Shown in pieces: positions 6,607 through 8,479 of a stretch of 8,479 nucleotides of DNA. Origin of the DNA: Pseudomonadota bacterium. Lineage in GTDB: Bacteria > Pseudomonadota > Alphaproteobacteria > Acetobacterales > Acetobacteraceae. The translations under genes and the position numbers were made by a program. Below the pieces are notes generated by a model that worked only from the letters and a program-made list of their open reading frames with translations, made no database searches and was not told the DNA's origin. The stretch lies in the NCBI GenBank assembly GCA_021805485.1, contig JAJZFF010000577.1:1-8479 (forward strand), written 5' to 3'. The number at the start of each line of letters is the position of its first letter. Positions within the stretch are counted from its first letter, which is position 1.

Positions 6607-6630
6607 TTCCGGCGGTTCCGGAATTTTTTT
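6607..6630 (+). terminator. Terminator-like hairpin with T7 tail in the divergent intergenic region
   Basis: TTCCGG (6607-6612) pairs with CCGGAA (6618-6623) over a CGGTT loop and is followed by seven T. This has the form of an intrinsic terminator on the plus strand, although no plus-strand gene precedes it; both genes to its left are on the minus strand. It could stop antisense transcription into the S24 regulator. On the minus strand the same bases form a hairpin in the leader of the 76-residue gene. Confidence 0.5.
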
Positions 6631-6826
6631 CCTGTTCGCCGGTCATTCTCCAATTCTGTTTCGCATCTGGACTCAGCGGTTCTGACGGGGCGAAGATCAT
6701 CGCGACAGCTCCATGAGAACGAAACAAGAAAATACTAACCAGAGGTTGTATCCGCCGCAAGCGTTAACTCATGGTTTTCCTTAATTTTTTCTTTCAAAGA
6801 CCCATAAATCCGTTAAGAACAAGACG

Positions 6827-7498
6827 ATGCAGCACGAAGATATCTGGCGGGCGATTGACGCGCTGGCGGCGCAACGGGGGCTGTCGGCTTCCGCCCTTGC
6901 CCGCAGCGCCGGGCTCGACCCCACCAGCTTCAATCCCTCGAAGCGCCGCACGCCGGATGGCCGGCTGCGCTGGCCCTCGACCGAGAGCATCGCCAAGATT
7001 CTCTCGGCCAGCAGCATCGGCATCGAGGCCTTCGCCGCCCTGGTCGGCGGCAGAAGCACGACGCCGGCCGGCACCAGCCGCCCGCGCCGGCCGGCGATGC
7101 GCACCGTGCCGCTGGCCAGCCTCGCGCAGGCCGGCCAGGGCGGGTTCTTCGACGAGGGCGGCAACCCGACCGGCGGCGGCTGGGACCGCATCGCCCTGCC
7201 CGTCGGCGATGCCGGGATCGCCGGCGATCCGCACGCCTTCGCGCTCACCATCCAGGGCGATTCGATGGACCCCGTCTATCGCGATGGCGACATCATCGTG
7301 GTCTCGCCCGCGTCCCCCGTGCGCACCGGCGACCGTGTCGTCATCCGTACCGCCGGCGGCGAGGTGATGGCCCGGCAGTTGCTGCGCCGCACCGTCTCCC
7401 GGGTCGATCTCGGCTGCTTCAATCCCGCCTACCCGCCCCGCGGCTTCATGACCGAGGAGATCGGCGCCCTTCACCGCATCGTCTGGGCCAGCCAGTAG
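6827..7498 (+). CDS. Xre-type HTH regulator with S24 (LexA-like) domain, catalytic Lys replaced
   Basis: A 223-residue LexA/CI-like regulator. Residues 5-72 form an HTH domain with a segment DPTSFNPSKR typical of the alphaproteobacterial HTH-S24 family. A short Pro/Arg-rich linker follows. A plausible self-cleavage site is A102-G103 in AQAGQGG. The S24 fold has the catalytic serine S146 in GDSMDPVYRDGD. The second residue of the Ser-Lys dyad should lie in the GEVMAK-type segment, but here that segment reads GEVMARQL, with R183 (codon CGG, 7373-7375). The protein ends in the usual IVWASQ. RecA-stimulated cleavage may therefore be weak or lost. Its ATG has only an A-rich upstream region and no clear Shine-Dalgarno sequence. 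It is 45 bases before pyrB on the same strand, suggesting shared transcription. Its operator is unknown. Confidence 0.88.
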   Translation: MQHEDIWRAIDALAAQRGLSASALARSAGLDPTSFNPSKRRTPDGRLRWPSTESIAKILSASSIGIEAFAALVGGRSTTPAGTSRPRRPAMRTVPLASLAQAGQGGFFDEGGNPTGGGWDRIALPVGDAGIAGDPHAFALTIQGDSMDPVYRDGDIIVVSPASPVRTGDRVVIRTAGGEVMARQLLRRTVSRVDLGCFNPAYPPRGFMTEEIGALHRIVWASQ

Positions 7499-7526
7499 GA
7501 AGCGCTCTTCCCGCCGGCGCGGCGGG
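7498..7526 (+). other. Two adjacent hairpins between the S24 regulator and pyrB
   Basis: GGAAG-CGCT-CTTCC (7498-7511) and CCCGCC-GGCGC-GGCGGG (7510-7526) fill the gap between the regulator stop and the pyrB ribosome binding site, overlapping by two bases. No T run follows, so complete termination is unlikely. They may lower read-through or shape the pyrB leader. Confidence 0.4.
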
Positions 7527-7543
7527 GCTGTAAGGAGACCGTC

Positions 7544-8479
7544 ATGCGGTTGCCGACGCGCCATCTCCTGGGAATCGAAGGTCTCCACCCGCGCGACATT
7601 TCCGCCCTGCTCGACCTCGCCGAGAGCTACGTGCTGCTCAACCGGTCGGGCAAGACGCGGCGGGACGTGCTGCGCGGCCGGACCCTGATCAACCTGTTCT
7701 TCGAGGATTCCACCCGCACCCGCACGAGCTTCGAGCTCGCCGGCAAGCGGCTCGGCGCCGATGTGATCAACATGTCGGTCTCGACCTCCTCGGTCTCCAA
7801 GGGTGAAACCCTGCTCGACACCGCGGCGACGCTGAACGCGATGAACTGCGACCTGCTGGTGGTCCGCCACAAGGCCTCCGGCGCGCCCGCCCTGCTCGCC
7901 CAGAAGGTCGATGCCGCGGTGATCAACGCCGGCGACGGGATGCACGAGCACCCGACCCAGGCGCTGCTCGACGCGCTGACGATCCGCCGCAACAAGGGCA
8001 CGCTCGCCGGCCTCACCGTTGCCATCTGCGGCGATATCGCGCATTCTCGCGTCGCCCGCTCGAACCTCCTGCTGCTCACCGCGATGGGCAGCCGGGTGCG
8101 CGTCGTCGGCCCGCCGACGCTGATCCCCTCGGGGATCGACCAGTTTGGCGCCACCGTGTTCCACGACATGCGCGAGGGCCTGCGCGACGCCGATATCGTG
8201 ATGGCGCTGCGGCTGCAGACCGAGCGGATGAACGCCGGGCTGATCCCCAGCGCCCGCGAGTTCTTCACCTTCTATGGACTCGACGCCGCCAAGCTCGCCG
8301 TGGCGAAGCCGGATGCGCTGGTGATGCATCCCGGCCCGATGAATCGCGGCGTCGAGATCGACAGCCAGGTCGCCGACGATGCCACCCGCTCGGTGATCCG
8401 CGAGCAGGTGGAGATGGGCGTCGCCATCCGCATGGCGGTACTCGACGTGCTGGCCCGGACGGCGCTCGCCCATGCATGA
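7544..8479 (+). CDS. pyrB: Aspartate carbamoyltransferase catalytic subunit
   Basis: Catalyses carbamoyl phosphate plus L-aspartate to N-carbamoyl-L-aspartate, the committed step of pyrimidine synthesis, in the cytoplasm. It has 311 residues, the normal length, and is complete to its last codon. The carbamoyl-phosphate motif STRTR is at 56-60. The mobile-loop SKGET with K86, the HPTQ motif at 136-139, R169, the R223/Q225 aspartate-binding pair and the HPGPMNRG segment (262-269) are all present, so it should be active. AAGGAG at 7532-7537, six bases before ATG 7544, is a strong ribosome binding site. No pyrI regulatory-subunit gene is visible. The stop TGA is bases 8477-8479 and overlaps an ATG at 8476-8478, a usual translational-coupling arrangement; in alphaproteobacteria pyrC often follows, but that gene is outside the window. 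Confidence 0.97.
   Translation: MRLPTRHLLGIEGLHPRDISALLDLAESYVLLNRSGKTRRDVLRGRTLINLFFEDSTRTRTSFELAGKRLGADVINMSVSTSSVSKGETLLDTAATLNAMNCDLLVVRHKASGAPALLAQKVDAAVINAGDGMHEHPTQALLDALTIRRNKGTLAGLTVAICGDIAHSRVARSNLLLLTAMGSRVRVVGPPTLIPSGIDQFGATVFHDMREGLRDADIVMALRLQTERMNAGLIPSAREFFTFYGLDAAKLAVAKPDALVMHPGPMNRGVEIDSQVADDATRSVIREQVEMGVAIRMAVLDVLARTALAHA

Noticed and set aside
6575..6760. 61-codon minus-strand frame starting at TTG and ending one base before the 76-residue gene
   Set aside because: It has no ribosome binding site or recognisable sequence; its end simply contains the ribosome binding site of the next gene. A leader peptide cannot be excluded but is not supported.
7498..7526. Terminator between the S24 regulator and pyrB
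   Set aside because: Hairpins are present but no T run follows, and the pyrB ribosome binding site comes at once, so they are listed as structures only.
6794..8473. Minus-strand open frame of 559 codons opposite the S24 regulator and pyrB
   Set aside because: It is the antisense frame of two clear genes; the translation is Ala/Gly/Arg/His-rich with no family motif.

Overview
The window is GC-rich chromosomal DNA from an alphaproteobacterium. Protein wording and gene style fit the Rhodospirillales/Acetobacteraceae best (for example relatives of Acidiphilium), but that placement is inferred from family resemblance and cannot be proved here. Most of it is core metabolism. I see no transposase, phage structural gene, CRISPR array or rRNA.

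Layout, left to right. (1) The 3' part of a class I aspartate aminotransferase gene, closed by a strong hairpin terminator. (2) A 278-base intergenic region holding the control region of nrdA: a LexA/SOS-type direct repeat (571-585) next to a candidate promoter, then two NrdR-box-like sites one helical phase apart (633-648 and 665-680), then a Shine-Dalgarno sequence that fixes the nrdA start at 716 rather than at the upstream ATG. (3) nrdA and nrdB, the two subunits of class Ia ribonucleotide reductase, ending in a hairpin terminator. (4) A tRNA-Thr(UGU) gene on the minus strand. (5) A DNA methyltransferase of the TSPPF type with no restriction enzyme beside it. (6) On the minus strand, converging with the methyltransferase, a nitrilase-superfamily amidohydrolase, preceded by a small conserved-looking protein of 76 residues. 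(7) Diverging from these, a Xre/S24 LexA-like regulator followed closely by pyrB (aspartate carbamoyltransferase), whose stop codon is the last three bases of the window and overlaps a possible start codon of a next gene, plausibly pyrC.

Two blocks supply nucleotides: nrdAB makes deoxyribonucleotides and pyrB commits carbon to pyrimidines. The nrdA upstream region looks set up to sense both dNTP status (NrdR) and DNA damage (LexA). NrdA has no ATP-cone, so transcription may carry more of the control. The S24 regulator before pyrB keeps its catalytic serine and a plausible Ala-Gly cleavage site, but has arginine where the catalytic lysine is expected. These two regulatory points, and the solitary methyltransferase, are the parts most worth a second look. 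I found nothing that I would call a wholly new system.
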